From assembly GCA_038746745.1 (NCBI GenBank), contig JBCDKJ010000004.1, positions 1 to 64,000 on the forward strand: DNA of 64,000 nucleotides. Direction: 5' to 3'. Positions within the stretch are counted from its first letter, which is position 1. The number at the start of each line of letters is the position of its first letter. The stretch comes from JANQIO01 sp038746745 (GTDB lineage: Bacteria; Pseudomonadota; Gammaproteobacteria; Pseudomonadales; Halieaceae). The notes beneath the pieces were generated by a model. It made no database searches, was not told where the DNA came from, and worked only from the letters and a program-made list of their open reading frames with translations. A program made the translations under genes and the position numbers. Positions 44,546 through 53,293 of the stretch are shown here, piece after piece.

Positions 44546-45736
44546 TTAAAAAGCAACATCGTTGACGCTGGTAATGGCCAGGATAACCCCCAGGATCATC
44601 ACGCCAATAACCGCACCAATAATCAGGATCGCCGCTGGCTCAATTAACGCCAGCAGCTGGGCTGTGCGCGTTTTGCGCGACTTTTCACAGATTGCCGACA
44701 CCGAGCGCATCATCTGTGGCAAGCGTCCTGTTTTTTCGCCCACGCGCACCAGGTTGTAAGCCGTGGGAGACAAGACACGATTTTCACGCAATGCATCCGA
44801 CAGGGAATCGCCGCTGCGCACAGATTGTTCCACGCGCTGTAGCCGCTGACGGCGCAAATCCAACTGCACGCTATTGCGAGCAAGCTCAAGCGCGGTGACC
44901 AGTTCGACGCGATTGTTGAGCAGTGCAGCCATGGAGCTGGACCAGTTGCCGATGTCGCGCTCCTCCAGCCAGCCACCGATCACCGGCAGCCTGGCTGCGC
45001 CGTTGGTCAGCTTGGCACGAAATTCCGCGCTGCGTAAGCGCACCACCAGCAGGGAGACGGCAGCAGCAAAGGCTGCCAGCAGATAAGGCCAGTGCTGGTT
45101 AAACCAGAGGCCGCCGTTAATGACAAAACTGGCCAACAGCGGCATGTCCTCATTACCTTCCACCAGGTTGGCAAACTTGGGCACCACGAAGGCGAAGATC
45201 AGCACGATGGCCCCAATACCGGAGAACACCAGCACTGCCGGATAAATCAGCGCACTGCGAAATTCATCACGCACACCGGCGTCGTACTGAAGCTGACTCA
45301 CCGCCTCACGCAGCGACGCAGCCAATTCACCCGTTGCTTCACCGGTGGAGACCAGTTGCAGAACAACTGAAGGCAACGTGAGTTCACTGGTGCTGATGGC
45401 AGCAGACAGGCTCTCACCGCTCTGCAGGCGCGTGGAGACATGGGTAAAAAAGATGGTAATCGTCGGGTGATACTCACCCTGCTGCAGCGCCTCTACGGAT
45501 TCCGCAATACCGACACCTGATTCCAGCAAAGTACAGAATTCATCCAGCGCCTGAATAATGTCGTCTTGCCGTAGCCGCCGCCGTCCCGCATTGGCGCGTT
45601 CACGGGCGGCGGAGAATTCAAAGGGCGACACGCCCTGAGCTTCCAGAACGCGCTGAGCCTCACGCTGGCTGGCGGCATCAATCAAACCACTGACCAGCTC
45701 CCCATCACGGGTGAAGGCCTGATAGCTGAACTTCAT
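44546..45736 (-). CDS. gspF: Type II secretion inner-membrane protein GspF
   Basis: The 396-residue polytopic platform protein has two homologous cytoplasmic halves. Three TM segments are at about 165-190 (LIYPAVLVFSGIGAIVLIFAFVV), 215-235 and 370-390 (ILIIGAVIGVMILGVILAI). The GspF motif ESGVGIAESVEAL is near residue 74. It contacts GspE and GspL. It touches gspE at one base. Confidence 0.95.
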   Translation of the reverse strand: MKFSYQAFTRDGELVSGLIDAASQREAQRVLEAQGVSPFEFSAARERANAGRRRLRQDDIIQALDEFCTLLESGVGIAESVEALQQGEYHPTITIFFTHVSTRLQSGESLSAAISTSELTLPSVVLQLVSTGEATGELAASLREAVSQLQYDAGVRDEFRSALIYPAVLVFSGIGAIVLIFAFVVPKFANLVEGNEDMPLLASFVINGGLWFNQHWPYLLAAFAAAVSLLVVRLRSAEFRAKLTNGAARLPVIGGWLEERDIGNWSSSMAALLNNRVELVTALELARNSVQLDLRRQRLQRVEQSVRSGDSLSDALRENRVLSPTAYNLVRVGEKTGRLPQMMRSVSAICEKSRKTRTAQLLALIEPAAILIIGAVIGVMILGVILAITSVNDVAF

Positions 45737-47502
45737 CAGGCCGCCTCGGCTTCAGTGCCGGTTACGCGATACACCTCTTCCATGGTGGTAACGCCCTGCG
45801 CCACTTTGAGCAGTCCATCCTGCCGCAGAGTCCGATTGCCCTGCGCAGCTGCTAGCGCACGCAACTCTTGAACTGGCCTGCCCTGCACCACAAGATCGTG
45901 CAGCTCAGGGGTCATCTGAACAAACTCGTAGATACCCGAGCGTCCCTTGTATCCCGTTCCCTGACAGCGGGCGCAACCCACCGCCCGTCGCGGCGTCAGT
46001 TCGATGTCGCCTGAGCCTGGAATACTCTGCAGCTCGTGGCGCAGGGCCTCGCTTGGCGCCTCGGGCTCTGCGCAGTGCTCGCAGAGTGTGCGCACCAGGC
46101 GCTGCGCCTGTACGCCCAGCATGGGCGCCGCCACCAGAAAGGGCTCAACGCCCATATCGATCAGGCGTGAAAACGCAGAAATAGCATCATTGGTATGCAG
46201 TGTAGACAACACCAGGTGGCCCGTCAGCGCCGATTGAATGGCAATTTCCGCTGTCTCCAGATCACGTATCTCACCGATCATGATGACGTCCGGGTCCTGA
46301 CGCAGAATAGCTTTCAGGGCTCTGGCGAAGCTATAGCCGATTTCCGCATGGGCCTGGATCTGGGTGATGCCCTGTAGCTTGTATTCCACTGGGTCTTCGA
46401 CGGTGATTATCTTTTTCTGGCCGTCATTGCTGGCGTCCAGCGCCGAATAGAGGGTGGTGGATTTGCCGGAGCCCGTCGGGCCGGTGACCAGTACAATCCC
46501 GTGCGCCTCCCTGACCCAGCGGTTGGTGAGCGCGAGATGGTCCTGTTCCATCCCCAGCTGTGTCAGTGACACCTCATCACGTTGCTTCGGCAGCAAGCGC
46601 ATCACGATCGATTCACCCTGTACGTCAGGCGCGGTACTGACACGGATATCCATTTCTCGACCGCTGACTCTGGTGGTGAGAGAGCCATCCTGCGGCAGGC
46701 GCCGCTCGGCAATATCCAGGCCGGCAATCAATTTGATGCGTGACGCGATGGCGGGGAAGCGATCCTGCGGTTGTTGCAGTCGAGTATGCAATACGCCGTC
46801 GACCCGGAATCGCACGGTGAAATTCTGATCACCCGGCTCGACATGAATGTCCGATGCCCCGGCATCCAACGCCTGAGACATCATGTTATTCACAAACTCA
46901 ATGATGGGGGCTTCTTCCGCCAGCTCCGCCAGGGCGCGAGCACTGTCACCGCCCTGAAACAAATCTTCTACCGCATGCTCGCGGCGGATGTAATCGGCGT
47001 AGCTTTCTACCTGCTGCTGGTTAGCCAGGAAGTAGGTGATATTGCCAGCGCCATAGAAGCGCTCCAGGGTCTCGCGAATAAAGCTGTCCAGAGGGTCCGG
47101 CGTCAGGCAACCCACAGCTACCGGGCTTGCATCGCTCTCTTCATCGCTCTTTGCATCGTTGAGCTCTTCGCCGCTCTCCTGCGCTTGCTCGCTGGCCTGC
47201 GCCAATGGCCACACCGCCACTTTATGGTCGATAAACCAGTCGAGTTGAATAGCGGCGTTCTGCACAAAGTCGAAGACCGCGCCATGCTCCGGCAGGTCAT
47301 TCCCCTGCAATCGCGCCATACCAAGCTGCTCCGACAGTACCGGCAACAGCGCGTCTTCGGATATTGCCCCGGAGCGCACTAACAACACCCCCAGGCGATC
47401 CTTGGAGCTGGTCTGAAGTTGCAGCGCCTTGCGCAGGTCAGTCTCTTGAATAAGACCCTGTTCCAGCAGCAATTCACCAATTTTCTTAGTGGCATCAAGC
47501 AT
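45736..47502 (-). CDS. gspE: Type II secretion ATPase GspE
   Basis: The 588-residue cytoplasmic hexameric ATPase has an N1 domain, an acidic low-complexity segment (about 103-128) and N2. The core has Walker A GPTGSGKST (341-349), an Asp box, IMIGEIRDLETAEIA (Walker B) and HTNDA. A zinc-binding tetracysteine module, CEHC ... CARC, is near the C-terminus. It powers pseudopilus assembly. First gene of the operon; promoter not clearly seen in the 65-bp gap upstream. Confidence 0.96.
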   Translation of the reverse strand: MLDATKKIGELLLEQGLIQETDLRKALQLQTSSKDRLGVLLVRSGAISEDALLPVLSEQLGMARLQGNDLPEHGAVFDFVQNAAIQLDWFIDHKVAVWPLAQASEQAQESGEELNDAKSDEESDASPVAVGCLTPDPLDSFIRETLERFYGAGNITYFLANQQQVESYADYIRREHAVEDLFQGGDSARALAELAEEAPIIEFVNNMMSQALDAGASDIHVEPGDQNFTVRFRVDGVLHTRLQQPQDRFPAIASRIKLIAGLDIAERRLPQDGSLTTRVSGREMDIRVSTAPDVQGESIVMRLLPKQRDEVSLTQLGMEQDHLALTNRWVREAHGIVLVTGPTGSGKSTTLYSALDASNDGQKKIITVEDPVEYKLQGITQIQAHAEIGYSFARALKAILRQDPDVIMIGEIRDLETAEIAIQSALTGHLVLSTLHTNDAISAFSRLIDMGVEPFLVAAPMLGVQAQRLVRTLCEHCAEPEAPSEALRHELQSIPGSGDIELTPRRAVGCARCQGTGYKGRSGIYEFVQMTPELHDLVVQGRPVQELRALAAAQGNRTLRQDGLLKVAQGVTTMEEVYRVTGTEAEAA

Positions 47503-47567
47503 TTGCGGAGTATAAAGCGAACATCAGTCAGCTCCAACAGCCGCACTCGCTGCGATGCAGGGGTGTA

Positions 47568-48359
47568 TTAGGCCCGCTGTGAGGAGCAGCTCACGATTTC
47601 GCCCGTCATATAGCCCGAGTATTCGGAGGCCAGGAACATCATCACGTTGGCGACTTCCCAGACTTCCGCAGCGCGACCGAACGCCTCACGACTGGCCAGT
47701 TCCTCCAGCAGCTCTTCGGGCGTGGTCTTCTTGAGAAATTCGTGGAATGCGATGGAGGGAGATACTGCATTGATTCGAACGCCGTAATCGGCGGCTTCCA
47801 GCGCGCTGCAACGTGTGAGCGCCATGACGCCTGCTTTGGCCGCAGCGTAATGACTTTGCTCTTTTTGTGCTCGCCAACCCAGTACCGAGGCGTTGTTCAC
47901 TATGACGCCCGCGCCGCGCGGCTGCATGCGCTGCAACATCGCTCGCGTCATCCGCATGGTTCCGGTCAGGGTGACATCCAGTACGCGGTGCCATTCGTCA
48001 TCCTCCATATCGACCAATAGCCGTGTACCGCCCAGTCCCGCGTTGTTGATCAAGATATCCACTCCGCCCAGCGCACTTTCGGCGTCGTCTACCAGCGCCT
48101 GTACGTCGGCCTCGTCGGTGACGTTGGCGAGACGCCCATGCACGTTGTCGAGCCCGCTGCTCTCCTTGAGCGCCGCCACCGCCTTTGCCAGGCGCCCCTC
48201 GTGAATATCACTGATAAATACGCCCCGCGCGCCCTCTTCCACTGCGCGGGTGGCTGACGCAAATCCGATACCTGCGCCAGCCGCCGCAGTGACCAGAACA
48301 CTTTTCCCGGCCAGCAGATTGTGGCCCGCAACATAGGGTGGAGGTTCTTTCAGCGCCAT
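47568..48359 (-). CDS. ipdF: SDR dehydrogenase IpdF (5-hydroxy-HIP-CoA dehydrogenase)
   Basis: In steroid C/D-ring breakdown IpdF oxidises the 5-hydroxyl of the indane CoA thioester. The 263-residue classical SDR has TAAAGAGIG (24-32), NNAG, Ser158 and YAAAK (171-175). The stretch IVNNASVLGWRAQKEQSHYAAAKAG and the ending RINAVSPSIA closely match what I remember of the mycobacterial orthologue Rv3559c. It is the last gene of the cluster, next to a FadE30-like dehydrogenase as in mycobacteria. Confidence 0.9.
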   Translation of the reverse strand: MALKEPPPYVAGHNLLAGKSVLVTAAAGAGIGFASATRAVEEGARGVFISDIHEGRLAKAVAALKESSGLDNVHGRLANVTDEADVQALVDDAESALGGVDILINNAGLGGTRLLVDMEDDEWHRVLDVTLTGTMRMTRAMLQRMQPRGAGVIVNNASVLGWRAQKEQSHYAAAKAGVMALTRCSALEAADYGVRINAVSPSIAFHEFLKKTTPEELLEELASREAFGRAAEVWEVANVMMFLASEYSGYMTGEIVSCSSQRA

Positions 48360-48385
48360 GGCTTTATTCCTCGGTGGTGTGGGTG

Positions 48386-49576
48386 CTAGCCGCGAGGCTC
48401 GCGCGGCATACCCAGCGCGCGCTCGGCAATGATATTGCGCTGTATCTGATTGGTACCGCCATAGATAGTGTCGGCTCTTGTAAACAGAAACATGCTCTGC
48501 AAGCGGCTCAGCTCATAGGGCTCTGCCTCACAGATTTCAGCGGCCGGGCCCAGCACGTCCATCGCCAGCTTGCCCAGATTCCGATGCCAGGTGGACCAGT
48601 ACAGCTTGTAAATCATGGCCTCGGGCTGTAATGCGCCGTCATCGCCACCACCGGAGAGCGTGCGCATGCTGTTATAACGCATGATCTTGAGTCCCACGTG
48701 AGCATCGGCGATGCGCTGACGAATACTCGGGTCACTGGCCGCGCCGTTGGCCTTGGCGACCCGGACAATTTCATCCAGCTCATTCTGAAACAACATCTGC
48801 TGGCCCAGCGTTGAAACGCCTCGCTCAAAACCCAGCAGACCCATGGCAACCTTCCAGCCGTCGCCCGGCGCACCAACGATATCCCTGGCACTGCAGCGCG
48901 CCTCGTCGAAGAACACCTCATTAAATTCGCTGGTGCCGGTCATCTGCTCAATCGGCCGCACCTCAATGCCTGGCTGATCCATGGTTACCAGGAAAAAGCC
49001 CAAACCCTTATGGCCTTTGCTATTGGCGTCGGTGCGCGCCAGCACAAAGCAGTACTCCGATTCGTGTGCCAGGGATGTCCACACCTTTTGTCCGCTGATC
49101 AGCCAGTCGCCCGATGCCTCATCCTGCCAGGCCTTGGTTTTCACATTGGCAAGGTCTGAGCCCGCCGAGGGCTCAGAATAGCCCTGACACCAGAACTCGG
49201 TGCCTGCAAGAATGCCCGGCAGGTAGCGCTGACGCTGCTCTTCAGAACCAAACGCTATCAGAGTGGGGCCGGTCAGACCCTCGCCGATATGCCCCATACG
49301 CCCAGGGCCGCCGGCGCGGGCATACTCTTCATGGAACACCACCTGCTGTTCGATAGACGCACCGCGGCCACCATGTTCTTCCGGCCAGCCAATACAGGTC
49401 CAGCCGCCCGCGGCCATCTCGCGCTCCCAGGCTTTACGCTCTTCCGCGTACATATGCTCGTCACCCGGACCGCCGCGGAAGCGGATGGCCTCGTACTCGC
49501 CACGCAGATGTTCCGCCAGCCAATCAGCGATTTCCTGCCGAAACAGCTCGTCTTCACGACTGAACGCCAGCTTCAT
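48386..49576 (-). CDS. fadE30: Acyl-CoA dehydrogenase, FadE30-like (alpha-type)
   Basis: FAD enzyme expected to desaturate the HIP-CoA-type propionyl side chain. The 396-residue protein has YSEPSAGSDLA, an active-site type GFERG (catalytic Glu) and YGGTNQIQRNIIAERALG. It is adjacent to ipdF as in Mycobacterium (Rv3560c-Rv3559c). It overlaps the next upstream dehydrogenase as ATGA; that partner lacks the GFERG Glu, so the pair probably forms an alpha2-beta2 enzyme. Confidence 0.82.
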   Translation of the reverse strand: MKLAFSREDELFRQEIADWLAEHLRGEYEAIRFRGGPGDEHMYAEERKAWEREMAAGGWTCIGWPEEHGGRGASIEQQVVFHEEYARAGGPGRMGHIGEGLTGPTLIAFGSEEQRQRYLPGILAGTEFWCQGYSEPSAGSDLANVKTKAWQDEASGDWLISGQKVWTSLAHESEYCFVLARTDANSKGHKGLGFFLVTMDQPGIEVRPIEQMTGTSEFNEVFFDEARCSARDIVGAPGDGWKVAMGLLGFERGVSTLGQQMLFQNELDEIVRVAKANGAASDPSIRQRIADAHVGLKIMRYNSMRTLSGGGDDGALQPEAMIYKLYWSTWHRNLGKLAMDVLGPAAEICEAEPYELSRLQSMFLFTRADTIYGGTNQIQRNIIAERALGMPREPRG

Positions 49577-50766
49577 GCCGCTTCCTCGTTACGTCCCAAT
49601 GAGCTTTCATTCAACATGCCATCCAGCAAAAGCCCGGCGATGCGCTCTCGGTGCCAGGCACCATTGCCAAGGTAGGCCTCCGCTGCGCGAGCCCGCTTGA
49701 ACAAAAGCTGGATGTCATACTCCCAAGTAAAGCCTACGCCGCCGTGCAGCTGTATGCCGCAACCTGCGTTGAAGAAACTGGCGTCAGAGCACCATGCCTT
49801 CGCCACGCTGGCGGCCTCAGCCAATTCCGACGCCATAGGGCCGCCGCTGAGGTATTCCTGTGCCACACAGGCGGCGTAATACACCGCAGAGCGCGCCGCT
49901 TCCGATTTCACCATCATGTCGGCCGCCTTGTGTTTGATCGCCTGATAACTTGCAATTCGACGACCGAATTGCTCCCGGTCTGCCATGTAGGCAAGAGTGG
50001 CATCCAGCGATTGCTGTGCCACACCTACCTGCTCGGCTGCCAGCGCAATCGTCGCCAAATCCAGAATATCGACCAGCTTCTGGGCGGCATCTTTATCTCC
50101 GCTCAGACGCCGCTCGGCGCTTACCGCAACCTGCTCAAAGTGCAAGGCGGCCTGTTTGCGGGTCTGATCAATCGTAGGCAGCCAGCGGCGGGACAATCCG
50201 GGGGCATCTGCTGTCAGCACAAACAGGCCGATGTCTGAAGCAGACTCACTGTTGCGCGCGGCCACAACAATCCAGTGCGCGGTGTGGCCATCTACCACAT
50301 ACTGAGCATCGCCGCTCAACACGTAGTCAGCGCCGTCACGACGGTAAGTCACATCAATCGCATCGGCGGTGCGCCCACCGGATGCGCCACAAAAAGCCAA
50401 GGTCGCTGTCTCGCCTTGAATCAACTTCGGCAGCCACTTAGCCTGCTGGGTTTCGGTGCCGGCCACGAGCAGCGCATTGCCGGCGAGGCCGACACTTGAG
50501 AAAAACGGTGCACAGAACAGGTGCCGACCCATCTGCTCCAGCGTTGCCGTCAGCTCGACATAACCCAGACCCATGCCGCCGTGATCCTCAGGGATCGTTA
50601 TCGCAGGCCAGTACATTTCGCCGCATACACGCTGCCAAAGCTCCTGGTTAAATCCCGCTTCGGTGGCCATGGCCTCGCGCACCGCCGCGCTGGTAGACTC
50701 AGCGGCAAGAAACGCCTCCGCGGTGTCGCGGATCATCTGCTGCTCTTCTGTAAATCGAAATTCCAT
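49573..50766 (-). CDS. Acyl-CoA dehydrogenase, beta-type partner without catalytic Glu
   Basis: About 397 residues from MEFRFTEEQQMIRDTAEAF. It has the acyl-CoA dehydrogenase fold with ITIPEDHGGMGLGYVEL and LHGGVGFTWEYDIQLLFKRA. At the position of the Glu-Arg-Gly motif it reads LATIALAAEQVGVAQ, so the catalytic base is missing. Such subunits pair with a catalytic partner, here most simply the adjacent FadE30-like protein (ATGA overlap). The ATG at 50766 is preferred; a TTG at 50802 overlaps the upstream SDR. Confidence 0.78.
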   Translation of the reverse strand: MEFRFTEEQQMIRDTAEAFLAAESTSAAVREAMATEAGFNQELWQRVCGEMYWPAITIPEDHGGMGLGYVELTATLEQMGRHLFCAPFFSSVGLAGNALLVAGTETQQAKWLPKLIQGETATLAFCGASGGRTADAIDVTYRRDGADYVLSGDAQYVVDGHTAHWIVVAARNSESASDIGLFVLTADAPGLSRRWLPTIDQTRKQAALHFEQVAVSAERRLSGDKDAAQKLVDILDLATIALAAEQVGVAQQSLDATLAYMADREQFGRRIASYQAIKHKAADMMVKSEAARSAVYYAACVAQEYLSGGPMASELAEAASVAKAWCSDASFFNAGCGIQLHGGVGFTWEYDIQLLFKRARAAEAYLGNGAWHRERIAGLLLDGMLNESSLGRNEEAA

Positions 50767-50798
50767 AGTGTGTTTGCTGCCTGCCGTATTCGCCGGGC

Positions 50799-51686
50799 TC
50801 AAGTGCCCCAGACTTTCTGTGCAGGCACTTCCTTCGCAAGAAGCTCATTCATAGCCTGCCCGATTTCCGCTGGCGCCCAATGATCACCGCGGTCCACGCC
50901 GTCGGTAGTGCGCCAGCCATCGCATATGCAGATGCGCCCGCCCTCTGCCTCAATGATGCGCCCGGTCACCTTGCCGCCTTCGGGTGACGCCAGCCAGGCG
51001 ATCACTGAGGACACGTTCTCGGGCGCAAAATGATCAAAACTTCCGTCCTCAGGCCGCTTCATACGCTCTGCCATCTCAGGCACCGCAGTGGTCATACCGG
51101 TGCGTGCGACCGGACAAATGGAGTTAGCGGTAATGCCGTAGCGGGCCAACTCCGCCGCCTGATTCAGCGTCAGGACGGCAATACCCGCCTTTGCCGCCGC
51201 GTAGTTCGACTGTCCAATGGAACCCTGCAGCCCTGCATTGGAGGTCGTATTAATAATGCGAGCATCCACGGTTTTGCCTTCTTTCGACTGTCCGCGCCAG
51301 TAGTGCACGGCATGAGACGAGATACAGAAGTGCCCTTTGAGGTGCACGGCCATCACTGCATCCCAATCATCCTCTGTCATGGATGCAAACATGCGATCGC
51401 GATTGTTGCCGGCGTTGTTCACGACGATGTGTAAATCGCCAAATGCATCGATAGCCTGCTTCACCGCACTGAGGCTGTCGTCGTAGCTGGTAATGTCAGA
51501 CTGATTGACTTCAGCACGACCACCGTTGTCGACAATCTCGTCTACCACCGACTGCGCCGCCTCGGCATTGATGTCATTCACAATCACTGCGCAACCTTCC
51601 GACGCCATCACCCGCGCGTGCGCAGCCCCAAGACCACCCCCGGCCCCGGTAACAATCGCCACACGCCCTTCCAGTATTCCTGTCAT
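50799..51686 (-). CDS. SDR family oxidoreductase, probably steroid catabolism
   Basis: The 295-residue classical SDR has TGAGGGLGAAHARVMASEG (13-31), NNAG, and YAAAKAGIAVLTLNQAAELA with catalytic Tyr/Lys. The C-terminal extension after about residue 245 (ICICDGWRTTDGVDRGDHWAPAEIG) is like the 3-hydroxyacyl-CoA dehydrogenase part of MFE-2-type proteins. It likely oxidises a 3-hydroxyacyl-CoA or steroid hydroxyl. The exact step is unknown. Its promoter may lie in the repeat-filled 418-bp gap. Confidence 0.78.
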   Translation of the reverse strand: MTGILEGRVAIVTGAGGGLGAAHARVMASEGCAVIVNDINAEAAQSVVDEIVDNGGRAEVNQSDITSYDDSLSAVKQAIDAFGDLHIVVNNAGNNRDRMFASMTEDDWDAVMAVHLKGHFCISSHAVHYWRGQSKEGKTVDARIINTTSNAGLQGSIGQSNYAAAKAGIAVLTLNQAAELARYGITANSICPVARTGMTTAVPEMAERMKRPEDGSFDHFAPENVSSVIAWLASPEGGKVTGRIIEAEGGRICICDGWRTTDGVDRGDHWAPAEIGQAMNELLAKEVPAQKVWGT

Positions 51687-51776
51687 TTCCCTAGGTTTCC
51701 TTAGTCTCTACTCCACACGCTATACGCCATGACGACGGCCGCCTTGCATTGTCGTGCCACTAGTGCCGTCGCCGCA

Positions 51777-51874
51777 TCGAGGTGGGCTTTTGGGGGACAC
51801 GCCATAAACCCATCCATGGGGGCTCGACTGCGGCCGTCCATGGCCGCAGACGGTCCCCAAAAAGCCCACCTCGA
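51777..51874 (-). repeat. Nested palindromic element E1 (minus orientation)
   Basis: Outer arms 51777-51797 and 51854-51874 are 21 bp, inverted, with one mismatch. Inside, reading the minus strand: CCGT (51853-51850), an 8-bp hairpin with loop ATGGAC (arms 51849-51842 and 51835-51828), the linker and second hairpin CGAGCCCCCATGGATGGG, then TTTATGG and CGTG. CCGT can pair with ATGG by one G-U wobble. No 24-nt module is inserted. Compare E2 and E3. Confidence 0.85.
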
Positions 51875-51945
51875 CACGTCGACTAGATCACCAGGTTTCA
51901 GCTTGCTTCCAACGAAGTGACGCTGTTGAGGGGCCTGCTGAGTCA

Positions 51946-52075
51946 CGGCATAGCCTTTGCTAATCCGGGACCGTCGCCGGCCATGGAGAGCCTGCCCCGC
52001 TTTATCGGGTACGGCCGGCGCCGAGCCCCCATGGATGGGTTTATGGCGTGTCCCGGATTAGCAAAGGCTATGCCG
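51946..52075 (+). repeat. Nested palindromic element E2 (plus orientation)
   Basis: Outer arms 51946-51970 and 52051-52075 are a perfect 25-bp inverted repeat, unrelated in sequence to the E1 arms. Inside: CCGT (51971-51974), hairpin arms CGCCGGCC / GGCCGGCG (51975-51982, 52013-52020) whose ATGGA loop carries a 24-nt insertion (51988-52011), then CGAGCCCCCATGGATGGG, TTTATGG and CGTG. Confidence 0.88.
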
Positions 52076-52104
52076 GGACGGTATTTAACGAAGACTATTT
52101 GCAT

Positions 52105-53253
52105 CTATAGCCTCTCAATAATAGTTACGTTGGCCTGGCCGCCGCCCTCACACATGGTCTGGAGGCCGTAGCGTCCGCCGGTGCGCTCCAACTCGTGCAG
52201 CAAAGTCGTCATCAACTTCGTGCCAGTGGCGCCCAGGGGATGTCCCAGCGCGATAGCGCCGCCATTCACGTTGGTTTTTTCGTGGGGGTAACCCGTTTCT
52301 TTCAGCCAGGCCATAGGCACAGAGGCAAAAGCCTCATTAATTTCCACCAGATCGATATCCGCCAGCGACATGCCTGTTTTCTTCATGGCGTGCTCGGTCG
52401 CGGGAATAGGCGCCGTAAGCATCCAGATCGGATCGTCGGCGCGCACGCTGATGTGATGGATGCGCGCACGGGGCGTAAGGTCATAGCGTTTGAGTGCCGC
52501 TTCCGACACCACCAGTATTGCTGAAGCGCCGTCGCAGGTCTGACTGGAGACTGCGGCGGTGATTGTGCCGCCCTCTGCGAGAGGCTCCAGATCAGCCATT
52601 TTTTCCATGGTGGTCTGGCGGGGCGTTTCGTCCATAGCGACTTCTTCCAGCGGCACTACTTCCCTATCGAAACGGCCTTCCTCTATTGCAGTGAGGGCAC
52701 GCTGATGAGACGCGAGGGCAAAAGCCTCCATGGCTTCGCGACTGATATCCCATTTGTCGGCGATCATCTGAGCCGAGTTGAATTGAGACACCGGCACATC
52801 CCCATAGCGAGCTACCCAGCCCTGGGAGCCAGAGAAAGGGTCTTTGAAACCCAGCGGCTCCGCCGCCAGCATAGCTGAGGATATCGGGATGGAACTCATG
52901 GTCTGCACGCCACCGGCCAGCACCACATCGTTGGTGCCAGACATCACTGCCTGCGCTGCAAAATGCACCGCCTGTTGCGACGAGCCACACTGCCGATCGA
53001 TGGTGGTACCGGGGACTTCCTGAGCGAGACCTGCGGCGAGCCAGCAGGTGCGGGCAATATCGCCAGCAAGGGGCCCTATCGTGTCCACGCAGCCAAACAT
53101 GACGTCGTCGTAATCGATGCCGGGAATGCCATTGCGCTCGACAATCGCCTTGATGACATGGGCGCCCAGGTCCGCGGCATGCACGTGCGCGAGCCCACCG
53201 CGACGACGCCCGGTGGGTGTGCGTGCTGCATCTACAATATAAGCGTCTGTCAT
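52105..53253 (-). CDS. fadA6: Thiolase FadA6 (acetyl-CoA acyltransferase)
   Basis: Cleaves beta-ketoacyl-CoA in the last stages of ring breakdown, on MOODA-CoA-derived products. The 382-residue thiolase has VDAARTPTGRRRGGLAHVH, the nucleophile in TTIDRQCGSSQQ (Cys89), the NEAFASVP motif and GGAIALGHPLGATG, with a final CEGGGQANVTII. Similarity to mycobacterial FadA6 and the cluster context support the name. Upstream lies the FadE32-like gene, 40 bp away. Confidence 0.88.
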   Translation of the reverse strand: MTDAYIVDAARTPTGRRRGGLAHVHAADLGAHVIKAIVERNGIPGIDYDDVMFGCVDTIGPLAGDIARTCWLAAGLAQEVPGTTIDRQCGSSQQAVHFAAQAVMSGTNDVVLAGGVQTMSSIPISSAMLAAEPLGFKDPFSGSQGWVARYGDVPVSQFNSAQMIADKWDISREAMEAFALASHQRALTAIEEGRFDREVVPLEEVAMDETPRQTTMEKMADLEPLAEGGTITAAVSSQTCDGASAILVVSEAALKRYDLTPRARIHHISVRADDPIWMLTAPIPATEHAMKKTGMSLADIDLVEINEAFASVPMAWLKETGYPHEKTNVNGGAIALGHPLGATGTKLMTTLLHELERTGGRYGLQTMCEGGGQANVTIIERL

Positions 53254-53293
53254 GTTTGCTCTCTCAAAAATTAACTAAGGATTGACCCGGTGG

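Larger units (their letters stand above)
51687..52104. other. 418-bp gap holding two nested palindromic elements
   Basis: No credible gene. The gap holds element E1 (51777-51874) and element E2 (51946-52075), 71 bp apart and in opposite orientation. Short frames that read MESLPRFIG come from the repeated module and are not believed to be proteins. Confidence 0.7.

Noticed and set aside
51929..52050. Short frames reading MESLPRFIG around the repeats at 51.9 and 55.6 kb, which could be called small proteins
   Set aside because: They are created by the 24-nt repeated module and differ in the rest of the frame. Their boundaries follow the palindromes, not ribosome-binding sites.
51777..52075. 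Integron attC sites or REP sequences as an explanation for the palindromes
   Set aside because: No integrase or RAYT transposase is nearby and the attC core boxes (GTTRRRY / RYYYAAC) are not placed as required; REP hairpins are also shorter and constant in sequence.
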